A stretch of DNA of 44,617 bases from Bacillota bacterium (GCA_023388195.1 JAEWGR010000102.1:1-44617), one strand, 5' to 3'; shown: positions 8,362-17,304, counted from the stretch's first letter. Numbers and translations: made by a program. Notes: generated by a model not told the origin, from the sequence alone.

Positions 8362-8385
8362 CAGCAGAGCAGGAATGCTCTGCTG
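8362..8385 (+). other. Perfect 10-bp hairpin between rpmE and DUF1385 gene
   Basis: CAGCAGAGCA (8362-8371) and TGCTCTGCTG (8376-8385) pair perfectly around GGAA. No T-run follows, so it looks more like an mRNA-end stabiliser or weak attenuator than a full terminator. Confidence 0.6.
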
Positions 8386-8413
8386 TACTTATAAATAAAG
8401 GAGGGCGGTTATC

Positions 8414-9301
8414 GTGAGTGAGAAAAAGCCTTTTGTCGGCGGCCAGGCAGTTATCGAAGGGGTTATGATGCGCGGGCCGGAATATATTGCTACCGCAGTA
8501 CGCGAACCGTCCGGTACTATCACGGTGCAACGAGAGCGCCTGACCTCAATAACTGACCGTTATCCGGTATTGAAAAAACCCATGCTGCGGGGCGTTGTCG
8601 CCTTAGTTGAATCCCTGGTATACGGCTTGAAAGCATTGTCGTTTTCAGCACAGGCGGCAGGCGAGGAAGAAGAAGCGCTGACAACCAAGGAAATTGCCAT
8701 GACAATGGTATTCTCACTGAGTCTGGCGATTGTTTTGTTTGTCATCATTCCCACCTATGCTGCCAAATTTATTCATAGCTCAGTGACAGATTCCCGGTTA
8801 TTGAATACTTTTGAAGGCATTTTGCGGCTGGCGATTTTTTTCCTGTATATTCTGGGCATTTCCCTGATGAAAGATATTCAGCGCGTGTTTCAATATCATG
8901 GGGCCGAGCATAAAACCATTCATACCTATGAGGCCGGGCAGGACCTGACAGTGGAGAATATCAGGCGGCACAGCCGTTTGCATCCCCGGTGTGGTACTAA
9001 CTTTTTACTCATTGTTATGGTGGTCAGTATTGTACTGTTTGCGTTTCTTGGCTGGCCTGATTTATGGCTGCGGATCTTATCCCGTGTTATTTTATTGCCG
9101 GTAGTAGCCGGTATTGCTTATGAGATTATCCGGTTTGCCGGCCGCAGTCAGGCCCGGTGGGTAGCCTGCGCCATTACTCCGGGCATGTGGCTGCAGCAGC
9201 TGACTACCCGTGAACCCAGTGATGACCAGATTGAAGTGGCCATTGCAGCCTTAAACGCGGTGCGCCCTGATGAAGACGTAGAGGTGAAAACAGATGCTTG
9301 A
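8414..9301 (+). CDS. DUF1385 membrane protein (YqhQ family)
   Basis: 295 aa. The start (GGQAVIEGVMMRGPEYIATAVR) and the central segment QYHGAEHKTIHTYEAG are hallmarks of DUF1385/YqhQ. Several membrane segments lie about 95-125, 135-155, 200-222 and 225-245. Its function is not established; in Firmicutes it commonly lies beside prfA, as here, which suggests co-expression only. The GTG start follows AAAGGAGGGCGG. The last 8 bp overlap prfA, implying coupled translation. Confidence 0.9.
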   Translation: MSEKKPFVGGQAVIEGVMMRGPEYIATAVREPSGTITVQRERLTSITDRYPVLKKPMLRGVVALVESLVYGLKALSFSAQAAGEEEEALTTKEIAMTMVFSLSLAIVLFVIIPTYAAKFIHSSVTDSRLLNTFEGILRLAIFFLYILGISLMKDIQRVFQYHGAEHKTIHTYEAGQDLTVENIRRHSRLHPRCGTNFLLIVMVVSIVLFAFLGWPDLWLRILSRVILLPVVAGIAYEIIRFAGRSQARWVACAITPGMWLQQLTTREPSDDQIEVAIAALNAVRPDEDVEVKTDA

Positions 9302-10361
9302 TAAACTGCAGGCCCTTGAGGATAAATTCCAGGAATTAGAGGGCCGAATCAGCGATCCCGCGGTTATGGCTGATATGGGGGAATGGCAGAAATTGACTAA
9401 AGCCCATAGTAAAATGGTCACTATCGTTGAGAAATTCCGGGAATATAAGAAGACAAAACAGGCGATTGCTGACGCCCGTGACATGATGAAAGACAAACTG
9501 GACGATGAGTTTCGTGAACTGGTCGAAGCCGAATACGCCGAGGCCAAAAGCAAAGTGGCAGTACAGGAAGAAGAGTTAAGAATTTTGCTGCTGCCGAAAG
9601 ATCCCAATGATGATAAAAACGTAATTGTTGAAATCCGGGGCGGTGCCGGTGGCGACGAAGCCGCCCTGTTTGCCGGTGATTTATTCCGGATGTATACCAG
9701 ATATGCCGAAAACCAAGGCTGGCGGGTGGAAATGCTTGATGCTAATGCCCCTGATCTGGGCGGTTTTAAGGAAGTTGTATTCTCAATTCAGGGTGATGGC
9801 GCCTATTCCAAGCTCAAATATGAGAGTGGTGTGCACCGGGTGCAGCGGGTACCGACAACCGAATCGAGCGGCCGTATTCACACTTCTACAGTGACAGTTG
9901 CCGTATTGCCTGAAGCCGAGGATGTTGATATTGACGTCAATACCAATGACCTCAGAATTGACACCTATTGTGCCAGCGGGGCCGGCGGCCAGCATGTTAA
10001 TAAAACCGAATCGGCTGTGCGGATTACGCACTTGCCGACCGGGGTAGTCGTGCAGTGCCAGGATGAAAAATCCCAGCTCAAGAACCGCGACAAAGCTATG
10101 CGGGTGTTGCGGGCCAAGCTGCTGGAACTGGCCCAGGCCGAACAGGCAGCTGAAGTGGCGGAAAATCGCAAAAGCCAGGTCGGTACAGGGGATCGCAGTG
10201 AACGGATCAGGACTTATAATTTTCCACAGGGGCGGGTGACTGATCACCGGATCGGTCTGACCCTGCATAAACTGGATTTTGTGTTAAACGGCGATTTGGA
10301 TGAACTTATTTCGGCGCTGGTGACAACCGGACAAAGCGAGAAGCTAAAGGACGTAGAGTGA
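9294..10361 (+). CDS. prfA: Peptide chain release factor 1
   Basis: 355 aa, normal length. Class I release factor that reads UAA and UAG and triggers peptidyl-tRNA hydrolysis. The catalytic GGQ lies in CASGAGGQHVNKTESAVR; the codon-recognition region shows the RF1-type P-x-T motif (RVPTTES) followed by GRIHTST. It overlaps the DUF1385 gene by 8 bp and is followed after 1 bp by prmC, which methylates the GGQ glutamine: a standard functional pair. Confidence 0.98.
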   Translation: MLDKLQALEDKFQELEGRISDPAVMADMGEWQKLTKAHSKMVTIVEKFREYKKTKQAIADARDMMKDKLDDEFRELVEAEYAEAKSKVAVQEEELRILLLPKDPNDDKNVIVEIRGGAGGDEAALFAGDLFRMYTRYAENQGWRVEMLDANAPDLGGFKEVVFSIQGDGAYSKLKYESGVHRVQRVPTTESSGRIHTSTVTVAVLPEAEDVDIDVNTNDLRIDTYCASGAGGQHVNKTESAVRITHLPTGVVVQCQDEKSQLKNRDKAMRVLRAKLLELAQAEQAAEVAENRKSQVGTGDRSERIRTYNFPQGRVTDHRIGLTLHKLDFVLNGDLDELISALVTTGQSEKLKDVE

Positions 10362-10362
10362 A

Positions 10363-11220
10363 ATGGCTGAACAGTGGACGATTAGTTCAATCTTAAACTG
10401 GACTAGGCAGTATTTTGGCTCCAAGGGGATTGACAATCCCCGTCTGGATGCCGAGGTACTGCTTTCCCATATCCTGGGTAAGGACAGGTTGTATTTATAT
10501 ACAAATTTTGATCAGCCCCTGACACCGGCTGAACTGACCGCTTTCCGTGATTCGGTCCGGCAGCGGGCGATGCGGACACCGGTGGCCTATATCACCGGCT
10601 GCAGGGAATTTATGGGCCTGGACTTTGCTGTTGGTAAAGCGGTGCTTATTCCCCGGCCGGATACGGAGATCTTAGTGGAAGCAGTGCTTGATCGCCTGGC
10701 TGCTGTGCAGGAGCCGTATATTGCCGATTTGGGCACAGGCAGTGGCGCAATTATTGTCAGCATTTTGACCAAACTAACTACTGCCAGGGGGATGGCTGTG
10801 GACATTTCACCGGCTGCCCTGGCAATGGCCCAAGAGAATGCCGGCAGGCACGGGGTTGACCAGCGGTTGACGCTGCAGCACGGGGATTTACTTGCCCCGC
10901 TGGCAGGCTGCCGGTTTAATGCCATCCTGTCTAATCCGCCATATATCCCGGACGGCGATATGGCCGGGTTAAGTGCCGAGGTCCGGCAGGAGCCCCGGCT
11001 GGCGTTGGCCGGGGGGAGAGACGGCCTGGATTTCTATCGCCGGATTGTGACCGGCGGCGCCGACTATTTGCAGGCCGGCGGCTTTATTGCCGTCGAGGTT
11101 GGCATTAATCAGGCCCGGCCGGTGGCGGCGCTGGCAACTAGCTCCACTAAGCTGGCGGCAACCGCTATTATCAAGGATTATGCCGGTATTGAGCGGGTAG
11201 TGATATTTTCTTTGACGTAA
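10363..11220 (+). CDS. prmC: Release-factor glutamine N5-methyltransferase
   Basis: 285 aa. An N-terminal helical PrmC domain is followed by a class I SAM methyltransferase fold with GTGSGAI (SAM site) and the catalytic NPPY (SNPPYIPDGDM). It methylates the glutamine of the GGQ motif in release factors 1 and 2. It starts 1 bp after the prfA stop, so the two are translated together. The last 48 bp (11173-11220) are repeated downstream as part of a 93-bp tandem duplication; the reading frame itself is unbroken. Confidence 0.97.
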   Translation: MAEQWTISSILNWTRQYFGSKGIDNPRLDAEVLLSHILGKDRLYLYTNFDQPLTPAELTAFRDSVRQRAMRTPVAYITGCREFMGLDFAVGKAVLIPRPDTEILVEAVLDRLAAVQEPYIADLGTGSGAIIVSILTKLTTARGMAVDISPAALAMAQENAGRHGVDQRLTLQHGDLLAPLAGCRFNAILSNPPYIPDGDMAGLSAEVRQEPRLALAGGRDGLDFYRRIVTGGADYLQAGGFIAVEVGINQARPVAALATSSTKLAATAIIKDYAGIERVVIFSLT

Positions 11221-11231
11221 CGACACAAGGG

Positions 11232-11261
11232 TGACTCAACAGAACCGTCCCCTTGAGTCAG
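11232..11261. repeat. REP-like palindromic element, copy 1
   Basis: TGACTCAA and TTGAGTCA form a perfect 8-bp stem around CAGAACCGTCCCC. The motif GGGGACGGTTCT on the other strand is, from memory, common near REP-associated tyrosine transposases in Clostridia-like genomes. No transposase is in the window. Confidence 0.65.
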
Positions 11262-11324
11262 TATTAAGGATTATGCCGGTATTGAGCGGGTAGTGATATT
11301 TTCTTTAACGTAACGACGCAGGGG

Positions 11325-11354
11325 TGACTCAACAGAACCGTCCCCATGAGTCAG
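11325..11354. repeat. REP-like palindromic element, copy 2
   Basis: Same hairpin as 93 bp upstream, with one stem change (CCCCA in place of CCCCT before TGAGTCA) leaving 7 bp. It lies directly in front of the sua5 ribosome site. Confidence 0.65.
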
Positions 11355-11370
11355 TATGGAGATGAATTGC

Positions 11371-12417
11371 GTGCGTACTGTAAATTATAAGGTGGACCCG
11401 GTTGATCCCGACCGGGAGGTATTGATGGCGGCAGCGCAGCTGCTGCGGCAGGGAGGGCTTGTGGCCTTTCCGACTGAGACTGTATACGGACTGGGGGCGA
11501 ACGGCCTGGATGCGCAGGCGGTGGCGGGAATATTCCGGGCCAAGGGCCGGCCGGCTGATAATCCGCTTATTTTACATATCGATGCCCCGGGGCAGCTGGA
11601 ACAGCTGGCAGCAGCCGTTCCTGCCAGTGCCCGGGCTTTAATTGACCGCTACTGGCCCGGACCGCTTAGTGTTGTGGTCCGGCGTCGGCCCCAGGTGCCT
11701 GATGTTGTCACCGGCGGTCTGGACACGGTGGCGGTGCGTCTGCCGGACTCCCTGATTGCCAGGGAGCTTATCCGGCTGGCCGGGGTACCGGTGGCGGCCC
11801 CCAGTGCCAATACGTCCGGCCGGCCAAGCCCGACCACGGCCCAGGCTGTGGAAAGTGATCTGGCCGGCCGGATTGATGCCATTATCGACGCCGGTCCCTG
11901 CGCGATCGGGGTGGAGTCAACGGTTGTGGACTGTACCACGCCGGTGCCGACCCTGCTGCGGCCTGGCGGCATTACTTATGAAATGCTGCTGGCCGTGTTA
12001 GGGGCAGTCGAGGTTGATCCGGCCCTGGCCGGGTTGGCGGCAGTTCCCCGCTCGCCGGGGATGAAATATACGCATTATGCACCGGCTGCGCCCCTGTTTT
12101 TAATTGAAACAGAACCGCAGGCAATAGCCCTGCTGCTGCAGCGGGAAATTACCCGGGCGCTGGCGGCAGGTAACACCGTGGGCGCCATTGTGTCGGCCGA
12201 GACCGCACAAGTACTGCCGGCCCAGGTTATGACGGCCGTGTATGGACCGCAAGGCGGGGCCGGGATTATAGCCGCCAACCTGTATAACGCGCTGCGGGCT
12301 TTTGATCATACCGCGGTTGATGTTATTTATGCCGAGGGAATTTCTGAACAGGGCCTGGGGCTGGCAGTCATGAACAGGCTGCGTAAAGCCTCCGGTTACC
12401 GTATTATCCGCGAATAA
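11371..12417 (+). CDS. Threonylcarbamoyl-AMP synthase, Sua5 type
   Basis: About 348 aa. The N-terminal YrdC/TsaC domain (PTETVYGLGANG, then KGRPADNPLILH and SANTSGRPSPT) makes threonylcarbamoyl-AMP from threonine, bicarbonate and ATP for tRNA t6A37 modification. The C-terminal Sua5 domain (from about SPGMKYTHYAP onward) distinguishes it from short TsaC. Start choice: GGAG at 11358-11361 fits GTG 11371; in-frame ATG codons at 11356 and 11362 overlap that site or lie in the repeat. The upstream repeat separates it from prmC and may affect its expression. Confidence 0.93.
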   Translation: MRTVNYKVDPVDPDREVLMAAAQLLRQGGLVAFPTETVYGLGANGLDAQAVAGIFRAKGRPADNPLILHIDAPGQLEQLAAAVPASARALIDRYWPGPLSVVVRRRPQVPDVVTGGLDTVAVRLPDSLIARELIRLAGVPVAAPSANTSGRPSPTTAQAVESDLAGRIDAIIDAGPCAIGVESTVVDCTTPVPTLLRPGGITYEMLLAVLGAVEVDPALAGLAAVPRSPGMKYTHYAPAAPLFLIETEPQAIALLLQREITRALAAGNTVGAIVSAETAQVLPAQVMTAVYGPQGGAGIIAANLYNALRAFDHTAVDVIYAEGISEQGLGLAVMNRLRKASGYRIIRE

Positions 12418-12538
12418 TCCAAACTATGCCTACATATTGCCCCCTGCCGCTACATATATATTACCAGGCCTTGATGAGGTTCCGGCCATAGCCGGGTTGT
12501 TAAACAGCCGGCAGGCAGTAAAGGGGTGGAATAATGTT

Positions 12539-13135
12539 ATGAGCATGTTTGAACTGTTCATCTTAAGCGCGGCTTTGGGTACCGATTTATTTTCAGTGGC
12601 CGTGCCCATTGGCATGAATAAGGTGCGGCGGCTGGTTATTGTCCAGTCGGCCATTGTTTTTGCTTTATTTCACATTGTTATGATTCTGGCCGGCTACCAT
12701 ATCGGCCACTGGCTGGGCCATGTTGTTGAACATGTAGGGGCCTATCATATTGACTGGCCGGCGGCCAATGTGCAAAACTTTGCTACTATCATCGGTGCCC
12801 TGGTGCTGGCCGGTCTGGGTGTAAACATGATTAAGGAAAATATCAGTGGTCCCGAGGCGGCTGCTGCCGGCAATCCTTTACGGGGCGGCGCGCTCTTTGT
12901 ACTTGCGGCCAGTGTCAGCATTGATGCCCTGGCGGCTGGCTTCAGTCTGGGTATGATTGATGTTGATTTACTACGGCTGAGTCTCATCCTGGGGGCTGTT
13001 ATTTTTGTGATCGCCCTGATGGGACTGGGCCTTGGCCGTAAGCTGGGGCGCTATATCGGCGAGCAGGCAGAGTTGATCGGCGGCATTGTTTTAGTCCTGC
13101 TGGGCATACATATTTTATGGACGACAATTTATTAG
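12539..13135 (+). CDS. mntP: Manganese efflux pump MntP
   Basis: About 198 aa, close to the usual MntP length, with six hydrophobic segments made of two DUF204-like halves. Each half carries the family's acidic motif: LGTDLFSVAVPIG near the start and SIDALAAGFSLG in the middle. It exports Mn2+ across the inner membrane. ATG 12539 lies 9 nt after AAGGGGTGG; the open frame back to 12437 has no such site. I saw no mntP-type manganese riboswitch in the 121 bp upstream. Confidence 0.92.
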   Translation: MSMFELFILSAALGTDLFSVAVPIGMNKVRRLVIVQSAIVFALFHIVMILAGYHIGHWLGHVVEHVGAYHIDWPAANVQNFATIIGALVLAGLGVNMIKENISGPEAAAAGNPLRGGALFVLAASVSIDALAAGFSLGMIDVDLLRLSLILGAVIFVIALMGLGLGRKLGRYIGEQAELIGGIVLVLLGIHILWTTIY

Positions 13136-13253
13136 CGTTAACCTGTCTGATTACGCGAAAAATCTCCGCCCTTACCACAGTCTTCGGCTTGTCCCACTGC
13201 CAACGGGTATGAGATAGTTTTTACGGACACAAAATATAAGGGGTTGATCGTGA

Positions 13254-13718
13254 ATGTTTAAGATTGTGTTTGTCTGTACAGGCAACACGTGCCGCAGCCC
13301 GATGGCGGCCGTGCTTCTGGCTGATCTGGCGGCCAGGGCCGGGCTTGCAGGCACTATTCACGTTGAGTCGGCGGGGATAGCCGCCGGCCGCCAGCCGGCT
13401 TCGGCCGGGGCACAGGCTGTAATGCGCCAGGCCGGCCTGAACCTGGACAAGCATTATTCCCGGCAGCTGTCACTTGTTCAGCTTCAGAATGCCGACCTGG
13501 TCCTGACAATGACACAGACTCACAAGCGGGCGGCGGCCGGTATGGCGCCAGGGCTGGCAGGCAAGATTTACACGCTGGCCGAACTGGCCGGCCAGGCGGG
13601 GGATGTCGCTGATCCTTACGGCGGCAGCGAGGTCCAGTACCGTAACTGTGCCCGGCAGATCCAGCAGTACCTGGAGGCGGCCTGGGGAAAAATTGTCACT
13701 TTGGCAGGAAAAAAGTAA
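13254..13718 (+). CDS. ywlE: Low-molecular-weight protein (arginine) phosphatase, YwlE type
   Basis: 154 aa. The phosphate loop CTGNTCR (C8-R14) and the later DPYGGS with its general-acid Asp define the LMW-PTP fold. A Thr in the loop (GNT) is the feature linked to phospho-arginine specificity in Bacillus YwlE, and its place between mntP and rpiB is that of ywlE. It would reverse McsB arginine phosphorylation; mcsB is not in the window. ATG 13254 follows AAGGGG. Confidence 0.88.
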   Translation: MFKIVFVCTGNTCRSPMAAVLLADLAARAGLAGTIHVESAGIAAGRQPASAGAQAVMRQAGLNLDKHYSRQLSLVQLQNADLVLTMTQTHKRAAAGMAPGLAGKIYTLAELAGQAGDVADPYGGSEVQYRNCARQIQQYLEAAWGKIVTLAGKK

Positions 13719-13773
13719 TTAACGTGGAAAAGGTGAAAAGATCCACAAATTTATAACATAGGAAGTGTTCGCA

Positions 13774-14220
13774 ATGAAGCTGGCCATTGGCAGTGATCAC
13801 GGCGGTTTCCGCCTCAAGGAAGAGATTAAGGCGCTGTTGACTGAACTGAAGGTAGACAGCCACGATTTTGGTACATATACATGTGAATCTGTTGATTACC
13901 CCGACATTTCCTGTCAGGTGGCCCAGGCAGTAGCCGGCGGCGAGTATGAGCGGGGTATCATTGTCTGCGGTACCGGCATTGGTGTAAATATTGCGGCCAA
14001 TAAGGTAAAGGGGATCAGGGCGGCGCTGTGCCATGATGTTTTTTCCGCCCAGATGTCCCGCGAACATAATGATGCCAACATCCTGACCTTGGGCGAGCGG
14101 GTTATTGGCGCCGGCCTGGCGAAGATGATTGTTGAGGTGTGGCTGAAAACAGAATTTGCCGGGGGACGCCATGCCGGCCGGGTAGAAAAAATTATGGCTC
14201 TGGAAAAAGCGCAGAAGTAA
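13774..14220 (+). CDS. rpiB: Ribose 5-phosphate isomerase B
   Basis: 148 aa, normal length. Motifs: SDHGGF near the start, the catalytic Cys C65 in IVCGTGIG, and ALCHD...SREHNDANIL. It interconverts ribose 5-phosphate and ribulose 5-phosphate. ATG 13774 is preferred over the in-frame GTG at 13765 because it has GGAAG 9 nt upstream and gives the conserved MKLAIGSDHGG start. Close spacing to ywlE and ywlG suggests one operon. Confidence 0.96.
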   Translation: MKLAIGSDHGGFRLKEEIKALLTELKVDSHDFGTYTCESVDYPDISCQVAQAVAGGEYERGIIVCGTGIGVNIAANKVKGIRAALCHDVFSAQMSREHNDANILTLGERVIGAGLAKMIVEVWLKTEFAGGRHAGRVEKIMALEKAQK

Positions 14221-14235
14221 ATGGAGTGGTAAGCC

Positions 14236-14790
14236 ATGGACACAGACTTGTCGATAATTGGCCGGCAGACAATGCAGGCGGCGGAAGAACTGCTGAAAAC
14301 GGCCGGGCTGCAGCCGGGACAAATTTTGGTGGTAGGGTGCAGTACCAGTGAGGTGCAGGGAGCCCGGATCGGCTCCTATGGCTCGGATGTGGTTGCTGCC
14401 CGGATTTTAGCAAGTTTGCAAAAAATTTGTTCCTGGTATCAGGTGGCGCTGGCTGTCCAATGCTGTGAGCACTTAAACCGGGCGCTGGTTGTGGAACAGG
14501 TTGTTGCCGAACAATACCGTCTGGAAGAGGTAACCGTTATTCCGGTTGCCAAAGCCGGCGGGGCGCTGGCGGCCATGGCGATGCGCGAGTTTGTCAAGCC
14601 GGTGGTGGTAGAATTCATTACCGCCCATGCCGGCCTTGATATTGGCAGTACCCTTATTGGGATGCATATAAAGAAGGTTGCTATTCCGGTGCGTTTAGCG
14701 CAGCGCAATATCGGACAGGCTTATTTAACGGCCGCCCGCACCCGGCCGAAATTAATCGGCGGGGCGCGGGCCGTTTATGAGATGTGTTAA
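14236..14790 (+). CDS. ywlG: YwlG/TIGR01440 family protein, function unknown
   Basis: 184 aa, the size of the UPF0340/TIGR01440 family. Visible family stretches are GCSTSEVQGARIGS and CCEHLNRALVVE. The function is not established. Its place between rpiB and glyA is the conserved Firmicute position. ATG 14236 follows a GGAG site. Confidence 0.88.
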   Translation: MDTDLSIIGRQTMQAAEELLKTAGLQPGQILVVGCSTSEVQGARIGSYGSDVVAARILASLQKICSWYQVALAVQCCEHLNRALVVEQVVAEQYRLEEVTVIPVAKAGGALAAMAMREFVKPVVVEFITAHAGLDIGSTLIGMHIKKVAIPVRLAQRNIGQAYLTAARTRPKLIGGARAVYEMC

Positions 14791-14828
14791 TAAAATAATT
14801 TTTGCATTATTTGGAGGAGGAAATAGTT

Positions 14829-16064
14829 ATGACAATTCTTGCAGGAGTAGACCCGGAAGTAGCAGGAGCAATTGATCTTGAACGTAAACGCCAGCAAAAC
14901 AAGCTGGAGCTGATTGCTTCAGAGAACTTTGTCAGCAAAGCCGTAATGGAGGCCCAGGGTTCGGTACTTACCAATAAGTATGCCGAAGGTTATCCGGGGC
15001 ATCGTTATTATGGCGGCTGCGAGCATGTTGACATAGTGGAACAGCTGGCGATTGACAGAGCCAAAGAACTGTTCGGTGCCGAACACGTTAATGTGCAGGC
15101 CCATTCGGGGGCTCAGGCAAATATGGCCGTATATTTTGCTTTTTTAAAGCCCGGTGATACCATTCTGGGAATGAATCTGGCCCATGGCGGTCATCTTACC
15201 CATGGCAGCCCTGTAAATATCTCCGGTCAGTATTTTAAGGTTGTTGCCTATGGCGTTGATGAGGTTACCCATCGCATTGACTATGATCAGGTTGCCGAAC
15301 TGGCCAAGACGCATAAGCCGAAGATGCTGGTGGCCGGTGCCAGTGCGTATTCCCGGGTGATTGATTTTGAACGGCTGGGCCAAATTGCCCGCGATACCGG
15401 TGCCCTGTTTATGGTTGATATGGCGCATATTGCCGGTCTGGTGGCCGCCGGTTATCATCCCAGTCCTGTGCCGCATGCCGACATTGTTACCACTACGACG
15501 CATAAAACCCTGCGCGGTCCGCGGGGCGGCATGATCCTGTGCCGCGCCCAGTATGCCAAGGCGATTGATAAAGCTATATTCCCCGGTATCCAGGGGGGGC
15601 CATTGATGCATGTTATTGCCGCTAAGGCCGTATCTTTCAAAGAAGCACTCAGTGAGGAGTTCCGCCGCTATCAGGGACAAATCGTGAAAAATGCCCAGGC
15701 TCTGGCCGAGCGCCTTAAACAAAACGGTTTTACTCTGGTGTCGGGCGGTACCGACAATCATCTGATGCTTGTTGATCTGCAGGCCCAGAAGATTACCGGC
15801 AAGCAGGCTGAACATCTCCTTGATGAGGTTGGTGTTACTGTCAATAAAAATGCAATTCCCAACGACCCGGCCAGCCCAATGGTTACAAGCGGTATCCGTG
15901 TCGGTGTACCTGCCGTCACCTCCCGGGGCATGACCGAACAGGATATGGTAGTTATCGGCGATATCATCTCCATGACGCTGACCAGACCGGAAGACGAGGA
16001 AACTCAGGCTAAAGCCCGTTCAATGGTTGCCGAATTGTGCCGCAAATATCCCCTCTATGCATAA
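14829..16064 (+). CDS. glyA: Serine hydroxymethyltransferase
   Basis: 411 aa. PLP enzyme converting serine and tetrahydrofolate to glycine and methylene-THF. The PLP lysine lies in TTTTHKTLRGPRGG; the N-terminal LIASENFVS and KYAEGYPGHRYYGGC are diagnostic. ATG 14829 follows GGAGGAGG; the in-frame ATG at 14802 lies before that site. Upstream bases are AT-rich but I see no clear promoter, so it may be read with the ywl genes. Confidence 0.98.
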   Translation: MTILAGVDPEVAGAIDLERKRQQNKLELIASENFVSKAVMEAQGSVLTNKYAEGYPGHRYYGGCEHVDIVEQLAIDRAKELFGAEHVNVQAHSGAQANMAVYFAFLKPGDTILGMNLAHGGHLTHGSPVNISGQYFKVVAYGVDEVTHRIDYDQVAELAKTHKPKMLVAGASAYSRVIDFERLGQIARDTGALFMVDMAHIAGLVAAGYHPSPVPHADIVTTTTHKTLRGPRGGMILCRAQYAKAIDKAIFPGIQGGPLMHVIAAKAVSFKEALSEEFRRYQGQIVKNAQALAERLKQNGFTLVSGGTDNHLMLVDLQAQKITGKQAEHLLDEVGVTVNKNAIPNDPASPMVTSGIRVGVPAVTSRGMTEQDMVVIGDIISMTLTRPEDEETQAKARSMVAELCRKYPLYA

Positions 16065-16109
16065 CAGGACGCAGCCGGAGCCGTATGAAAAATAAGGAGA
16101 GATAACTAC

Positions 16110-16736
16110 ATGCAGGTAAAAATAATTGATCATCCCCTGATTCAACATAAATTATCGCTAATCCGTGATGTACGGACAGGGACCAAGGAATTCCGTGAGC
16201 TGTTAGAGGAAGTTGCTATGCTGATGGCCTATGAACTGACCCGGAATATGCCGCTGGAGGAGACTCAGGTCGAAACGCCGCTGACAACCTGCACCTGCAA
16301 GATGCTGTCAGGAAAAAAAATTGGTGTTGTGCCGATTCTTCGGGCCGGACTGGGCATGGTAAACGGTATTGTGAAGCTGATTCCGGCGGCCAAAGTAGGG
16401 CATATTGGTGTGTATCGTGACCATGAAACCCTGAAGCCTGTGGAATATTATTGCAAATTGCCTACTGATGTGGCCGAGCGCGAACTTATTGTTATTGATC
16501 CGATGCTGGCGACAGGTGGTTCTTCGGTTGCGGCGATTGATATGCTGAAAGCCAAAGGCGCCAGACATATTAAACTAATGTGCCTGGTAGCTGCGCCTGA
16601 AGGCGTTAAGCTCGTTAATGACCATCACCCTGATGTTGAGGTGTATGTTGCGGCTGTTGACAGTCATCTCAATGAAAATGGTTATATTGTGCCTGGTCTG
16701 GGGGATGCGGGTGACCGTATTTTTGGTACAAAGTAA
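16110..16736 (+). CDS. upp: Uracil phosphoribosyltransferase
   Basis: 208 aa, normal length. Uracil plus PRPP gives UMP. The PRPP-binding loop reads IDPMLATGGSS, with GVVPILRAGLGM and ENGYIVPGLGDAGDR flanking. AAGGAGAG lies ahead of ATG 16110. The glyA-upp-comEB order is common in Firmicutes. Confidence 0.98.
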   Translation: MQVKIIDHPLIQHKLSLIRDVRTGTKEFRELLEEVAMLMAYELTRNMPLEETQVETPLTTCTCKMLSGKKIGVVPILRAGLGMVNGIVKLIPAAKVGHIGVYRDHETLKPVEYYCKLPTDVAERELIVIDPMLATGGSSVAAIDMLKAKGARHIKLMCLVAAPEGVKLVNDHHPDVEVYVAAVDSHLNENGYIVPGLGDAGDRIFGTK

Positions 16737-16801
16737 GGCATTTTATACCCGGGCCGGGAATACATTGTTATTACACTGTTTGGCCAAGGGGGTAGAAAAA
16801 C

Positions 16802-17263
16802 ATGAGTGAAAAGACAGAACTTAACCGTCCCACCTGGGATGAATATTTTATGGATATTACGAAGGTGGTGGCCACGAGGTCTACCTGTTTACGCCGTCAG
16901 ATCGGGGCGGTCATTGTTAAGGACCAGCGGTTATTAGCCAGCGGTTATAACGGTGCGCCCTGCGGTCTGGCTCACTGCGGGGAAACCGGCTGCGTCCGTG
17001 CCGTTAACCGGATTCCGTCCGGTGAGCGGCAGGAACTTTGCCGTGGGCTGCATGCCGAGCAGAGTGCGGTTGTTCAGGCTGCCATGTACGGGGTTTCTAT
17101 CCGGGGCGCGACCATATATTCTACCCACCAGCCCTGCTCTGCCTGTACCAAAATTATTTTAAATGCCGGGATTAAGCGGATTGTATATCAATACAGCTAT
17201 CCTGACAAACTGGCTGAAGAACTGATTACCGAAGCCGGAATTGAATGTGTTTGCTTTGGTTAG
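16802..17263 (+). CDS. comEB: dCMP deaminase family protein (ComEB type)
   Basis: 153 aa zinc deaminase. Ligand and catalytic motifs: HAEQSAVVQ (His plus catalytic Glu) and PCSACTK (two Cys). It should convert dCMP to dUMP for thymidylate supply; the ComEB name comes from the Bacillus competence operon, but no comE genes are here, so a role in competence is not implied. ATG 16802 follows AAGGGGGT. A strong terminator follows. Confidence 0.93.
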   Translation: MSEKTELNRPTWDEYFMDITKVVATRSTCLRRQIGAVIVKDQRLLASGYNGAPCGLAHCGETGCVRAVNRIPSGERQELCRGLHAEQSAVVQAAMYGVSIRGATIYSTHQPCSACTKIILNAGIKRIVYQYSYPDKLAEELITEAGIECVCFG

Positions 17264-17269
17264 CTAATA

Positions 17270-17304
17270 AGCCGCTGCGCCTGGTAAGGCTGCAGCGGCT
17301 TTTT
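17270..17304 (+). terminator. Terminator after comEB
   Basis: AGCCGCTGC (17270-17278) and GCAGCGGCT (17292-17300) form a perfect 9-bp stem followed by TTTT. It starts a few bases after the comEB stop. Confidence 0.85.

Larger units (their letters stand above)
11173..11357. repeat. 93-bp tandem duplication: prmC 3' end plus REP-like element
   Basis: 11173-11264 and 11266-11357 are direct copies offset by exactly 93 bp, with four differences in 92 bases. Each unit contains the last codons of prmC with its stop, a short spacer and a REP-like hairpin. The second prmC tail is not translated as part of a gene. The four differences show the duplication is not brand new. Confidence 0.9.

Noticed and set aside
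13696..14322. Open frame of 208 codons on the minus strand
   Set aside because: It lies antisense to rpiB and has no recognisable domain; a shadow of the real gene.
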